Below, in pieces: positions 52,726 to 61,096 of a stretch of DNA of 64,000 bases. The DNA comes from Amylibacter sp. IMCC11727 (GTDB lineage Bacteria; Pseudomonadota; Alphaproteobacteria; Rhodobacterales; Rhodobacteraceae), in NCBI RefSeq assembly GCF_029854195.1, contig NZ_CP122960.1:3230001-3294000 (forward strand). Reading direction: 5' to 3'. Position 1 is the stretch's first letter. Each line of letters begins with the position of its first letter. Below the pieces are notes generated by a model that was not told the origin of the DNA, did no database searches, and saw only the letters and a list, made by a program, of their open reading frames with translations. The position numbers and the translations under genes were made by a program.

Positions 52726-53574
52726 TCAGATCGCGCGCTTGCGGCTCTCTTCGATGTAAATCTCGCGCAGGCGCATGGATACGGCACCAGGTGTCCCGTT
52801 CCCAATGGTTTCGCCTTCAATCTTGACCACCGGCATAACAAACGTAGACGCTGAAGAGATAAACGCCTCATCCGCATCTTTCGCCTCATCTGGGGTAAAG
52901 TTGCGCTCTTCGATTTCCATCTGGGATTCCTTAGCATATTTCAGCAAAGACGCCCGTGTGATCCCGTGCAAAATGTCGTTGGACAGACCGCGCGTGATGA
53001 TTTTGTTGCCCTTCACGATATAGGCGTTGTTGGATGACCCTTCGGTTACAAACCCATCTTCCACCAACCACGCATCATCGGCCCCTGCGGCCTTGGCCAT
53101 CATTTTGCACATGGACGGGTACAGCAATTGCACCGTTTTAATATCGCGACGCCCCCAACGGATATCATCTGCGAAAATCACAGACATGCCGTTCTTGGAC
53201 GCATCGGTATCCAACAGTGGCTTGGACTGTGTGAACAAACACAAGGTCGGTTTTGCATCCTTTGGATAAACAAAATCACGATCCGCCGCACCGCGTGTGA
53301 TTTGCAGATAAACACCGCCTTGCTCCACGTCGTTCAAACGCACCAACTCGCGGTGGATGTCCAGCAGGTCGTCAAACCCTTCTGGCTTATCCATGTCCAA
53401 TTCATTCAAGGACCGCTCCAACCGTTTCAGGTGGCCATCAAATTCCAACAACTTCCCGTCCAGAACAGACGTCACCTCGTACACGCCATCCGCCATCAGG
53501 AACCCACGGTCAAAAATCGAAACCTTGGCTTCGTTTTCGGGCAGGTATTCACCGTTCAAATAAACTGTTCTCAT
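52726..53574 (-). CDS. D-amino acid transaminase
   Basis: This 282-residue fold-type IV PLP enzyme swaps amino groups between D-amino acids and 2-oxo acids, typically D-Ala and 2-oxoglutarate to give D-Glu and pyruvate. The N-terminus has VYLNGEYLPENEAKVSIFDRGFLMADGVYEV (in parts), the PLP lysine is in RRDIKTVQLL near residue 146, and TEGSSNNAYIV near 178 and SSASTFVMPVV near 242 are standard. AGGAGA precedes the ATG. It lies 44 bases after the unknown gene that follows dgcA, so all four genes may form one operon. Confidence 0.9.
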   Translation of the reverse strand: MRTVYLNGEYLPENEAKVSIFDRGFLMADGVYEVTSVLDGKLLEFDGHLKRLERSLNELDMDKPEGFDDLLDIHRELVRLNDVEQGGVYLQITRGAADRDFVYPKDAKPTLCLFTQSKPLLDTDASKNGMSVIFADDIRWGRRDIKTVQLLYPSMCKMMAKAAGADDAWLVEDGFVTEGSSNNAYIVKGNKIITRGLSNDILHGITRASLLKYAKESQMEIEERNFTPDEAKDADEAFISSASTFVMPVVKIEGETIGNGTPGAVSMRLREIYIEESRKRAI

Positions 53575-53618
53575 CTTTTCTCTCCTTCATGGGGCGCATC
53601 GCGACCCTTTGTGATCTT

Positions 53619-54353
53619 CTAACAAAAATGGATCGCCGCACCAGTGCGAAGCGATCGGGCGCACGCCTCGCGCAACACCAAAAGGGAATGCGTGGCAATC
53701 GGCTGCGCCGTCCACAACGCCGCAATCTGCGTGCGGTCGGGCGCATCAATCAGCGCGTGCAATTGTTCGTCGTCGTGGCGCAAATCTGCGGGGATTTCCA
53801 AATGCCGCGCCAACTGAGCCAACTCCGCCTCTAACCGCATCACAGACCCAAGCGGCCACAAATGCTCGCTATCGGATGTCACACGTTTTGGAACAATCGG
53901 CGTTTCAAACGCCACAGGCACATAATATCCGTCGCAATCCGAATGGATGTTCAAATGCGTGAACGGCGGTAATTTCGGCTTTTCCTTGGCTTTGAAAATC
54001 TGACGAAATGCCTTGCCAATCAGCGTGAAATTGCCCCGCCCTGACAGATGTTCAAAAAACTCTGTGGCCAGATCTTCGCTCAAATCTGTTTGCGACCCAT
54101 CGAGCAGAATACCGCGCGGTATGTCGCGGCCTTTCCAAACATAACCAGACACCTCACGCAGCGCGTGTAAACCGGAATACCCCAGCAGATCAGCAGACCA
54201 ATCCTCGCCTGTTGTGGGCTCATCCAACGGCTCCAGCCCCTTTTCCGCCAGCGCCTCATCCATCCGCTCAAAATCCACAAAGGCGAATTCAGCACCTTCA
54301 GGATCATTGGCGATCAAATCCGCCAAAAAGCCAACTTCAACGCTCAGCCCCAT
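53619..54353 (-). CDS. Unknown protein downstream of dgcA
   Basis: This 244-residue soluble acidic protein is not recognised. It begins MGLSVEVGFLADLIANDPEG and contains LLGYSGLHALREVSGYVWKG near 57, NIHSDCDGYYVPVAF near 135, and a helical C-terminus ending GAAIHFC. There is no signal peptide or membrane helix. It begins six bases after the dgcA stop, so it is read with dgcN-dgcA. In the known pathway a deacetylase (DgcE) follows, but this protein lacks the motifs of M20 or amidohydrolase deacetylases that I can see. Confidence 0.6.
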   Translation of the reverse strand: MGLSVEVGFLADLIANDPEGAEFAFVDFERMDEALAEKGLEPLDEPTTGEDWSADLLGYSGLHALREVSGYVWKGRDIPRGILLDGSQTDLSEDLATEFFEHLSGRGNFTLIGKAFRQIFKAKEKPKLPPFTHLNIHSDCDGYYVPVAFETPIVPKRVTSDSEHLWPLGSVMRLEAELAQLARHLEIPADLRHDDEQLHALIDAPDRTQIAALWTAQPIATHSLLVLREACARSLRTGAAIHFC

Positions 54354-54359
54354 ACGCGA

Positions 54360-55328
54360 TCAGCCCCACAAACCAGCGCTCGGCCCATGCACGCCAGCCT
54401 CATCAAAAAACAGCGGCTCTGGCCGATCTTCAGCCAATAACAACGGCCCATCCAAATCCGTCACCGCCGCACCCTGCGCCACAATCGTGGCAGGGGCCAT
54501 GGCGAGCGATGATCCCACCATACAGCCCACCATCACGTCATATCCTTGCGCCAACGCCGCTTCACGCAGACGCAAGGCTTCAGTCAAACCACCCGTCTTA
54601 TCGAGCTTGATATTCGCCATGTCATACTTGCCCGTCAAATGCGGCAAAGACCCAGAATCATGACAGCTTTCATCGGCACACACGGGCAACACCCGTTCCA
54701 ATTCCAACAACGCATCATCTTCACCCGCGGGCAAAGGCTGCTCCACCATCTGCACGCCCAAACGCACCAACACAGGGGCAAGGGTCTGATACAACTCAGG
54801 CGTCCAGCCCTCGTTCGCATCCACAATAATCCGCGCATCAGGCGCACCACGGCGCACGGCTTCGATCCGCGCAACATCTTCTTCACCACCGCCAAGCTTG
54901 GTTTTCAACAATGGGCGAAACGCGTTTTCCGCCGCCTGTTTTTCCATCGCTTCTGGCGTACCAAGCGACAGGGTATAAGCCGTGATTTCTGGTTTCGGGG
55001 CTGGCAGACCCAGCAACTCCCAAACCCGTTTGCCCGCCGTTTTGGCTTCCAGATCCCACAACGCGCAATCCACCGCGTTGCGCGCCGCGCCCGCTGGCAA
55101 CATATCCAGCAACCCGATGCGATCCACCTCACCTGACAGACTCATCACCTGATCCGTGACGCTTTCCATCGTTTCATCATACCGCGCATAAGGGACACAT
55201 TCGCCCCAACCAACCACGCCATCTTTTTCCACACGAACAGTCAAAACCTTGGCTTCGGTGCGCGATCCACGGGAAATCGTAAACACTTGTGCCAGTTTAA
55301 ACACATCAGGGGTGACGGTGATTTTCAT
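54360..55328 (-). CDS. dgcA: N-acetyl-D-glutamate racemase DgcA (enolase superfamily)
   Basis: This 322-residue protein is in the muconate-lactonizing/enolase superfamily, near the L-Ala-D/L-Glu epimerases. The catalytic Lys pair is in LLKTKLGGG near residue 148; metal ligands are in VDANEGW, VEQPL and CADES near 173, 200 and 225; the second acid/base Lys is in NIKLDKTGG near 248. In the described D-glutamate pathway DgcA converts N-acetyl-D-Glu to N-acetyl-L-Glu. The neighbour dgcN supports this over dipeptide epimerase, which remains the alternative. Confidence 0.82.
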   Translation of the reverse strand: MKITVTPDVFKLAQVFTISRGSRTEAKVLTVRVEKDGVVGWGECVPYARYDETMESVTDQVMSLSGEVDRIGLLDMLPAGAARNAVDCALWDLEAKTAGKRVWELLGLPAPKPEITAYTLSLGTPEAMEKQAAENAFRPLLKTKLGGGEEDVARIEAVRRGAPDARIIVDANEGWTPELYQTLAPVLVRLGVQMVEQPLPAGEDDALLELERVLPVCADESCHDSGSLPHLTGKYDMANIKLDKTGGLTEALRLREAALAQGYDVMVGCMVGSSLAMAPATIVAQGAAVTDLDGPLLLAEDRPEPLFFDEAGVHGPSAGLWG

Positions 55329-55384
55329 GAGCTTGGGCCTTTCAAAAACAAACAGCCCCGAATTGCATCGGAGCTGCCATAAAT

Positions 55385-55407
55385 CGTAGGGCGGGCTTCA
55401 GCCCGCC
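55385..55407. repeat. REP-like palindrome between dgcN and dgcA
   Basis: CGTAGGGCGGGCTTCAGCCC, then GCC, forms an 8-bp stem (GGCGGGCT / AGCCCGCC) with a two-base loop. It shares its lead and form with the palindrome at 43956-43979. Confidence 0.65.
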
Positions 55408-55425
55408 ACAACCTTAAACAGCGCC

Positions 55426-56427
55426 TTAAATCGCGTCGAGCGCGTCAACCAAACGGCCCGCACCATGGCGGAACGGATCAACCGCTGGCAGGCCCATTTC
55501 GGCCTCAACTTCTGCCAAATATGCAACCGCTTCGTCTTCGGGCATATGCTGCGTGTTCACAGAAATGCCCACGACTTTACAATCTGGGTTGCCCACTTGC
55601 GCCAATGGCAATGCTGTATCGCGCAGCTGTGCCAATGTTGGCTGCTGATACTCTGGCAAACCACGCATGTGTTCGCGTGTCGGCTCGTGACACAGAATCA
55701 GCGCATCAGGCTGACCACCATGCACCAACGCCATCGTCACACCAGAATATGACACGTGGAACAAGGAACCTTGACCTTCGATTAGGTCCCAGTGATCTGG
55801 ATCATTGTCAGGTGTCAGGTATTCAACAGACCCTGCCATAAAATCGGCGATAACAGCGTCCAAAGGCACACCATCACCCGTGATCAGGATGCCTGTTTGA
55901 CCCGTCGCACGGAACGTCGCTTTCATACCACGGTTCAGCATTTCACGTTCCATCGCGATGCCTGTGTACATTTTACCCACAGAACAATCGGTCCCCACAG
56001 CCAAGCACCGCTTACCTGTGCGTTTTTTACCGTTCGCAATCGGATAATCTACTGTTGGGATGCGCACGTCATGCAATGTCTTGCCGTTGCGCTCTGCCGC
56101 TTCGACCAAAACCGCTTCGTCATTCAGCAGATTGTGCAAACCAGAGGCCACATCCATGCCCGCATCCAGTGCTTCGACCAGAACAGTTTTCCACGCATCA
56201 GAAATAACGCCACCACGGTTGGCCACACCAATCACCAGTGTTTTACAACCCGCTTCAACCGCCTCTGCGATTGTCATATCTGGCAGACCCATGTCGGCGT
56301 TACAGCCTTCCATGCGGTATTGACCCAAAGACGCCTCAGGTCGCCAGTCTTTAATGCCTTGTGCAACTTTGGCAGCCAGCGCATCGGGCGCATCGCCCAA
56401 GAACAAGAGGTATGGTGTATCGATCAT
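55426..56427 (-). CDS. dgcN: D-glutamate N-acetyltransferase DgcN (DUF1611)
   Basis: This 333-residue protein matches DUF1611 and DgcN. An N-terminal Rossmann-like half (ADMGLPDMTIAEAVEAGCKTLVIGVAN in parts) is followed by a P-loop domain with GTDCSVGKMYTGIAMERE near 145. GQGSLFHVSYSGVTMALVHG near 225 and the C-terminal NTQHMPEDEA are family marks. DgcN acetylates D-Glu, giving the substrate of DgcA. GAAGGAG precedes the ATG; an 11-codon extension is rejected. Upstream are a GCGTGAAA inverted repeat and the twin TTCGAA boxes. It leads the dgcN-dgcA-unknown-dat run. Confidence 0.85.
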   Translation of the reverse strand: MIDTPYLLFLGDAPDALAAKVAQGIKDWRPEASLGQYRMEGCNADMGLPDMTIAEAVEAGCKTLVIGVANRGGVISDAWKTVLVEALDAGMDVASGLHNLLNDEAVLVEAAERNGKTLHDVRIPTVDYPIANGKKRTGKRCLAVGTDCSVGKMYTGIAMEREMLNRGMKATFRATGQTGILITGDGVPLDAVIADFMAGSVEYLTPDNDPDHWDLIEGQGSLFHVSYSGVTMALVHGGQPDALILCHEPTREHMRGLPEYQQPTLAQLRDTALPLAQVGNPDCKVVGISVNTQHMPEDEAVAYLAEVEAEMGLPAVDPFRHGAGRLVDALDAI

Positions 56428-56470
56428 AACGGTGCTCCTTCGATTCTGTTGCCCCCTCATAGTAGAATTT

Positions 56471-56499
56471 GCGTGAAAGAAAATCGGTAATTTTCACGC
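56471..56499. promoter_or_regulatory. GCGTGAAA inverted repeat in the dgcN leader
   Basis: GCGTGAAA and TTTCACGC are perfect inverted 8-mers 13 bases apart, 44 bases upstream of the dgcN start. It could be a second operator or an RNA hairpin. Confidence 0.4.
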
Positions 56500-56545
56500 C
56501 GAATGCACCCATTTGCACTTCGGATCGCGCGAAAAGATCAACTTT

Positions 56546-56562
56546 TTCGAATAATCTTCGAA
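56546..56562 (-). promoter_or_regulatory. Twin TTCGAA boxes upstream of dgcN
   Basis: On the minus strand it reads TTCGAAGATTATTCGAA, followed by AAAAGTTG. The ald site reads TTCGAAGGATATTCGAA, followed by AAAATTG. Both have two TTCGAA boxes at an 11-bp period and the same orientation to the gene. It lies about 120 bases before the dgcN start. Confidence 0.6.
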
Positions 56563-56630
56563 TCTGAATTAGAATATCGCAGAATCGTTCAATGCAGCCC
56601 GCAGAAATGCGGTGAAATCTGAAACTTCGC

Positions 56631-58007
56631 CTATTTTGGCAGCCAAATCTGAAACGCTGCACCTGCGCTGGAATTTTCTACCAATTCCAATTTACCGCCA
56701 TGCCCGCTCACCAAATCCGCTGATACCGCCAAGCCCAGCCCCGTGCCGCCTTTGCGCACGCTGCCCTCAAAAGGTTTGAAAATATTGTCGAGCGCCTTGG
56801 GCGGCAATCCAGGGCCAGTGTCTTTCACAGTGATCGTCCAGCCATTTTCGCTTTCCGCTCCAGACACCCGCACCTCGCCCCCTTTGCCTGCGGCCAACAC
56901 CTGCCGCGCATTGCGCACCAGATTGCTTACCACACGGTAAATCTGATCTTCGTCCACTTGCATCTCAATGCCAGAAACATCTTCTGCAACAACCTCCACA
57001 GACCCGTCTTGCAACGCCAAGGTTTCGGCCTCAACCACGTCATCAAACAGCGCTTGCATCGACACGGGCCGCAACATCGGCGCAGCTTCCTCCGCCTTGC
57101 CAAAGGCCAATGTGCTTTCGCACAGGTTCACCGCACGGCTCAAACTGTTCAACAATTTCGGCGCAGACTTCTGCACACGGGGATCATCCGAATGCTCCAT
57201 CCGATCCGCAAGCAATTGCGTGGTGGTCAGAATGTTGCGCAAATCGTGGCTGATCTTTGAAACCGCTCCGCCCAGCGCCGCCAACCGCTCTTTCTGCCGC
57301 AATGATTGGCTCAACTGCGTTTCCATACTGTTAAGCGCAGTTTCCGCCTCATAAATCTCGGTCACGGTGGCCTTGGGCTGAATAATCCGCCGCGCGTCTT
57401 CAGGCGCTTCTTCGTAATTCTTGATCTGACGCACCAGCCGTTCAATCGGGCGCACCATAAATGTGCGAACAGAAAAGAACAGCAACGCCGCCGTAAAGGC
57501 CGAAATCACCGCCGACAGGATCAGAATGGTCAATCCATAATCCCACAACGCCGCACGCAGCGGCGCTTCGTCCATTGCAACCTCGATCATCAGACCAGCC
57601 CCTTTAACGGGCTGGCCTAAAACGCGGATCACACGATCTTCACGCGGGACCATCGTTCGAAAGGCATCTTTAATCAGAACCCATGCACTTGGATCGCGAA
57701 GATCAAAACTTTCTTCAATCATCGCGGGCATAGGCGACGCAAGAACCAGTTCACGGATGGAATCACGCCGCAGCACGATGTTCAAAACGCCCGCATTTTC
57801 CAACAATTCTGCTTCTAACTCAGGCTCCACCATATCATTTGCAGTGGCCAACAATGACAGCGATGCAATCTGCGACCGTTCTAACCGTTCCTGCAAATAA
57901 TCCACACGGAACCGCGCAACCGAAGGCACAAAGATCAAGACTTCTGCCAGCATGACGAAAACAATCGTCAGCAGCAAAAAGCGTCCTGAAAGTGACTTAA
58001 GAAACAT
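56631..58007 (-). CDS. Membrane sensor histidine kinase
   Basis: This 458-residue kinase has a first membrane helix at about 11-31, a periplasmic region of about 125 residues, a second helix near 157-180, a HAMP-like linker, a dimerisation domain with the phospho-acceptor in VSKISHDLRNIL near 250, and an ATPase domain with NLVRNARQ, DTGPGLPP and GGTGLGLAVS. AGGGGA precedes the ATG. No response regulator is adjacent; the lone receiver at 287-658 is a possible but unproven partner. It follows the disulfide reductase gene by 63 bases and may share its transcript. Confidence 0.88.
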   Translation of the reverse strand: MFLKSLSGRFLLLTIVFVMLAEVLIFVPSVARFRVDYLQERLERSQIASLSLLATANDMVEPELEAELLENAGVLNIVLRRDSIRELVLASPMPAMIEESFDLRDPSAWVLIKDAFRTMVPREDRVIRVLGQPVKGAGLMIEVAMDEAPLRAALWDYGLTILILSAVISAFTAALLFFSVRTFMVRPIERLVRQIKNYEEAPEDARRIIQPKATVTEIYEAETALNSMETQLSQSLRQKERLAALGGAVSKISHDLRNILTTTQLLADRMEHSDDPRVQKSAPKLLNSLSRAVNLCESTLAFGKAEEAAPMLRPVSMQALFDDVVEAETLALQDGSVEVVAEDVSGIEMQVDEDQIYRVVSNLVRNARQVLAAGKGGEVRVSGAESENGWTITVKDTGPGLPPKALDNIFKPFEGSVRKGGTGLGLAVSADLVSGHGGKLELVENSSAGAAFQIWLPK

Positions 58008-58070
58008 CTGATCCCCTAAACGTGCGCAGCTATTTGCACATATCCTTTACGCATGGACCTTACAACCAGA

Positions 58071-59486
58071 TCAAAACCGTTGAACAAATCGTACAATCCG
58101 TTTCACCCAGTCGTTTTCAAACAGGCGCGGCGTAAAATACGCACCCGCCGCCCGTTTGTTCACTTCACCAAGCGTCGGATACGGCGAAACCATCCCCGCA
58201 ACCGCGCCCATCTTCATCTTATTCGCAATGGCCAGCGCCCAGACCTGGATCAATTCACCCGCCTGCGCCCCTGCAATGGTCGCGCCCACGGGCTTACCTT
58301 TAACCACCATCACTTTGACGAATCCTTTGGTTTTCAACTCGGCCCGCGCACGATCATTTTCGGAATAGTCGAACTTCACCACTTCCAGCTTGTCACCATG
58401 CGCCTCTCGCGCCTGCGCCTCGGTCAAACCAACTTGCGCCAGCTCTGGGTCCGTATAGGTCGCCCAAGGAATGTGGTCCGTGCGCTGTTTTGACGGCAGC
58501 CCAAACAGGGCAGATCGAATAATCACGCCTGCATGATAGCCCGCCACATGGGTGAATTGCAGCCCAGCGGCCACATCCCCAATCGCGTAAATCTTCTTGT
58601 TTGTGGTCTTCAGACTGGCATCTACTTTGATTCCACCCCGTACAGGCTCCACACCCGCCGCTTCTAGGTTCAGCTTATCCACGTTCGGCTTGCGCCCCAC
58701 GGCCATCAATAGATGCGAGCCTTTGTAAACCGCACCGTCCTTTGTTTCGACTTCGATCTTACCCGCAGACCCGCGCACCTCAGATGCCAACGCACCCTCA
58801 ACAATCTCAACACCCTCTGCGCGGATGTTCTCCAAAACAACCGCCGCCGCTTCTGGATCATCTTTGCCCAGCGCCTTGTCGCCTTCCAGCACCGTCACCT
58901 TGCTACCCAATCGTCGATGCGCCTGCGCCATTTCCATGCCAATCGGCCCACCTCCAATCACAATCAAATGCTCTGGCTGTTCGCGCAAATCAAAGATGTC
59001 TTCGTTGGTGAAATGGGGAACACTGTCCAATCCAGGGATCGGCGGCACAAACGGCGACGACCCTGTCGAAATCACAAATCGCCGCGCCTCGATCACGGTG
59101 TCACCCGCTTGCAGCTCAGTCGGTGAAATAAACGTGCCGTATTCTTCGATCACCGTCACGCCCAAACCTTCAAACCGTTCCACACTGTCATGCGGTTCAA
59201 TCCCTGCAATCACAGATCGCACATGATCCTTCGCCGCCGCGTAATCCACCTGCGGCACGCTCGGGGTCACACCAAACACCGCACCCGTGGTCATCGCATG
59301 GGCATGCTTGCCCGCCGCAATCAGCGCCTTACTCGGCACACAACCATAATTCAGGCAATCCCCACCCATTTTATGTCCTTCAACCAGCACAACTTTCGCG
59401 CCCATCTGCACCGCACCCGCAGCCACAGACAATCCGCCTGATCCGCCACCAATGATGCACAGGTCCGTCTTGATCCGATTACCCAT
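58071..59486 (-). CDS. Pyridine nucleotide-disulfide oxidoreductase (mercuric reductase-like)
   Basis: This 471-residue flavoprotein has the FAD motif IIGGGSGGLSVAAGAVQMGA, the redox pair in GGDCLNYGCVPSKALI near residue 45, the NAD motif IGGGPIGMEMAQAHRRLG near 175, and the C-terminal dimer domain. It lacks the N-terminal metal-binding domain and the C-terminal vicinal cysteines of true MerA, so mercury reduction is unlikely. Such proteins are commonly paired with VTT-domain membrane proteins, as here (TAATG overlap). The substrate is unknown. Confidence 0.8.
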   Translation of the reverse strand: MGNRIKTDLCIIGGGSGGLSVAAGAVQMGAKVVLVEGHKMGGDCLNYGCVPSKALIAAGKHAHAMTTGAVFGVTPSVPQVDYAAAKDHVRSVIAGIEPHDSVERFEGLGVTVIEEYGTFISPTELQAGDTVIEARRFVISTGSSPFVPPIPGLDSVPHFTNEDIFDLREQPEHLIVIGGGPIGMEMAQAHRRLGSKVTVLEGDKALGKDDPEAAAVVLENIRAEGVEIVEGALASEVRGSAGKIEVETKDGAVYKGSHLLMAVGRKPNVDKLNLEAAGVEPVRGGIKVDASLKTTNKKIYAIGDVAAGLQFTHVAGYHAGVIIRSALFGLPSKQRTDHIPWATYTDPELAQVGLTEAQAREAHGDKLEVVKFDYSENDRARAELKTKGFVKVMVVKGKPVGATIAGAQAGELIQVWALAIANKMKMGAVAGMVSPYPTLGEVNKRAAGAYFTPRLFENDWVKRIVRFVQRF

Positions 59487-60220
59487 TAGATCGCGTCCTT
59501 CTTCTTTGTGAATTTCTTAATAATGATCGGCATGATCGCCAGCGCACACAGACCAAGGATTGGTCCCAGAATATGCGGCTCAAAAATAATCCCAAGGTTT
59601 GGGCTTTCGCCTCGTGCGAACACTTCGCCCAGACCAGACCCAACCGACGTGTATACAATCGACCCAGGCATGATCCCAAAGAACGTGGTGAACGCGAAAT
59701 TGCGTAAGGAAACACCCAAAAACGCAGGCGCAAGGTTTGCCAGAAAAAACGGGATCGCAGGCACAAGGCGCATCAGAAACAGGAAACTGATCTCATTCTC
59801 ACGTAACCCTGCCTCCATCTTCTGCATCAACCCGGGCTTCTCTGCCAGCTTCGCATGCAGCATATCCCCCAGCCCCAGCTTTGCCGCAGAAAAGATCGCA
59901 ATCGCCCCAAGCGTTGCGCCAATCACACAGAACAAGGCGCCCGGAAAAATTCCAAACAGGAATCCACCCGCCAACGTCATCACCGCAGCACCCGGCAATG
60001 AAAACGCCACCACGACCACATAAATCACAATGAACACAATCGCCGCCAAGGCATAATTGCTATCGCGCCACGCAATCAGTGCCTCGCGATTGTCGCGCAA
60101 CGTGTCAAAGCTCAGCACATCGCGCAGAGCGAAATACCCCACCACAGCAACCAAAAGGATCACAATCAACGGCACCAACCGTTTTATATCGAAGGGTTTC
60201 TTTTCCGTGGCTTCTGTCAT
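59486..60220 (-). CDS. TVP38/TMEM64 (VTT-domain) membrane protein
   Basis: This 244-residue protein has about five or six membrane helices and the VTT core: SLPGAAVMTLAGGFLFGIFPGAL near 75-97, FLMRLVPAIPFFLANLAPAFLGVSLRNFA (in parts) near 148, and GIMPGSIVYTSVGSGLG near 180. Members of the DedA/VTT superfamily move lipids across membranes. The ATG at 60220 has AAAGGGG six bases upstream; ATGs 2 and 7 codons earlier are possible. It leads a unit with the disulfide reductase and perhaps the kinase. Confidence 0.82.
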   Translation of the reverse strand: MTEATEKKPFDIKRLVPLIVILLVAVVGYFALRDVLSFDTLRDNREALIAWRDSNYALAAIVFIVIYVVVVAFSLPGAAVMTLAGGFLFGIFPGALFCVIGATLGAIAIFSAAKLGLGDMLHAKLAEKPGLMQKMEAGLRENEISFLFLMRLVPAIPFFLANLAPAFLGVSLRNFAFTTFFGIMPGSIVYTSVGSGLGEVFARGESPNLGIIFEPHILGPILGLCALAIMPIIIKKFTKKKDAI

Positions 60221-60323
60221 TTCCATCCCCTTTCGGGACATAATTTCCAAGTTGCCCTCTTCATCGCGCAAACACCCTGCCCAAAGATACCCCGCTCACG
60301 CGCCATTGATCGCGCGCCAGCAA

Positions 60324-60366
60324 ATGTTACAGAAATGCAGGCCGAAACGGGCGAATCCTGTAACAT
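60324..60366. promoter_or_regulatory. ATGTTACAG inverted repeat in the VTT/rpmH intergenic region
   Basis: ATGTTACAG and CTGTAACAT are perfect inverted 9-mers 25 bases apart, in the 300-base region (60221-60520) between divergent genes. That region otherwise shows only the rpmH promoter. The half-sites sit about three helical turns apart, suited to a looped or paired operator. Confidence 0.4.
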
Positions 60367-60424
60367 CACCCACAAACCTGTTATTAAGTCCCAGAATTAT
60401 TGCAATTTATTGCATCAATCCGAA

Positions 60425-60453
60425 TTGACAGACCCCCGTCCACCGCCTAGAAG
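60425..60453 (+). promoter_or_regulatory. Sigma-70 promoter of rpmH
   Basis: TTGACA and TAGAAG are spaced by 17 bases, 68 bases before the rpmH ATG. The -35 box is a perfect match and the -10 is moderate. Confidence 0.65.
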
Positions 60454-60520
60454 CCAATTCTCGAATACACACGGCCTTCGAATCTCTTTTGGTTTGGGCC
60501 ACCCGATCAGGAGACCTGAC

Positions 60521-60655
60521 ATGAAACGTACTTATCAGCCGAGCAACCTTGTTCGCAAACGCCGCCACGGCTTTCGCTCCCGTATGGCGACAAAAGCTGG
60601 CCGCAAGATCCTGAACCGCCGTCGTGCGCAGGGTCGCAAAGACTTGTCTGCATAA
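60521..60655 (+). CDS. rpmH: Large-subunit ribosomal protein bL34
   Basis: This 44-residue very basic protein reads MKRTYQPSNLVRKRRHGFRS and ends RRRAQGRKDLSA, the standard bL34. AGGAGA precedes the ATG. It begins the conserved rpmH-rnpA-yidD-yidC neighbourhood, which is interrupted further on. Confidence 0.98.
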   Translation: MKRTYQPSNLVRKRRHGFRSRMATKAGRKILNRRRAQGRKDLSA

Positions 60656-60679
60656 GACAACCGACCTCGGTCTAAGATT

Positions 60680-61096
60680 TTGAAACCGCCGGAGGCGCCC
60701 CAAAGCATCATCGCAGATGCTGGAGCAAAGCCTCCGGCGGTTTCCGTTCGTCTAAATGACGGCAATCTGCAGGTCATGCAGGTGCGCGCGCAATACCTCG
60801 CCTGCAACAACAAACGCCGCCAAGGCACCAAAGCCTTCCTCCTCCAAGCCCGTAATCGCAACGATGATGACCCAACCATCAACGTCGGCTTCACCTGTTC
60901 TAAAAAAGTCGGCAACGCCGTGGCCCGCAACCGCGCCAAACGCCGCTTGCGCGAAATCGCCCGCCTGATTCTCCCCCAACACGGAAAGTCAGGTTGGGAC
61001 TACGTCCTGATTGGCCGCAAAGACGTAACCGCCACCCGCGACTTCACTCAAATGCAATCCGACCTGACATGGGCACTGAGTAAGGTTCATGGGTGA
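60680..61096 (+). CDS. rnpA: Ribonuclease P protein component
   Basis: This protein aids the RNase P RNA in maturing tRNA 5' ends. The core is RRQGTKAFLLQARNR, then INVGFTCSKKVGNAVARNRAKRRLREIARL, with the RNR motif, and WDYVLIGRKDVTATRDF. Start choice is uncertain: a TTG at 60680 gives 138 residues, but the region before residue 30 is not typical, and an ATG at about 60776 would give a protein near the usual length. The end overlaps the convergent HNH gene by 10 bases. Confidence 0.88.
   Translation: MKPPEAPQSIIADAGAKPPAVSVRLNDGNLQVMQVRAQYLACNNKRRQGTKAFLLQARNRNDDDPTINVGFTCSKKVGNAVARNRAKRRLREIARLILPQHGKSGWDYVLIGRKDVTATRDFTQMQSDLTWALSKVHG

Noticed and set aside
60221..60520. Replication origin near rpmH
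   Set aside because: I saw no cluster of DnaA boxes, and neither dnaA nor gidA/parAB genes are in the window.
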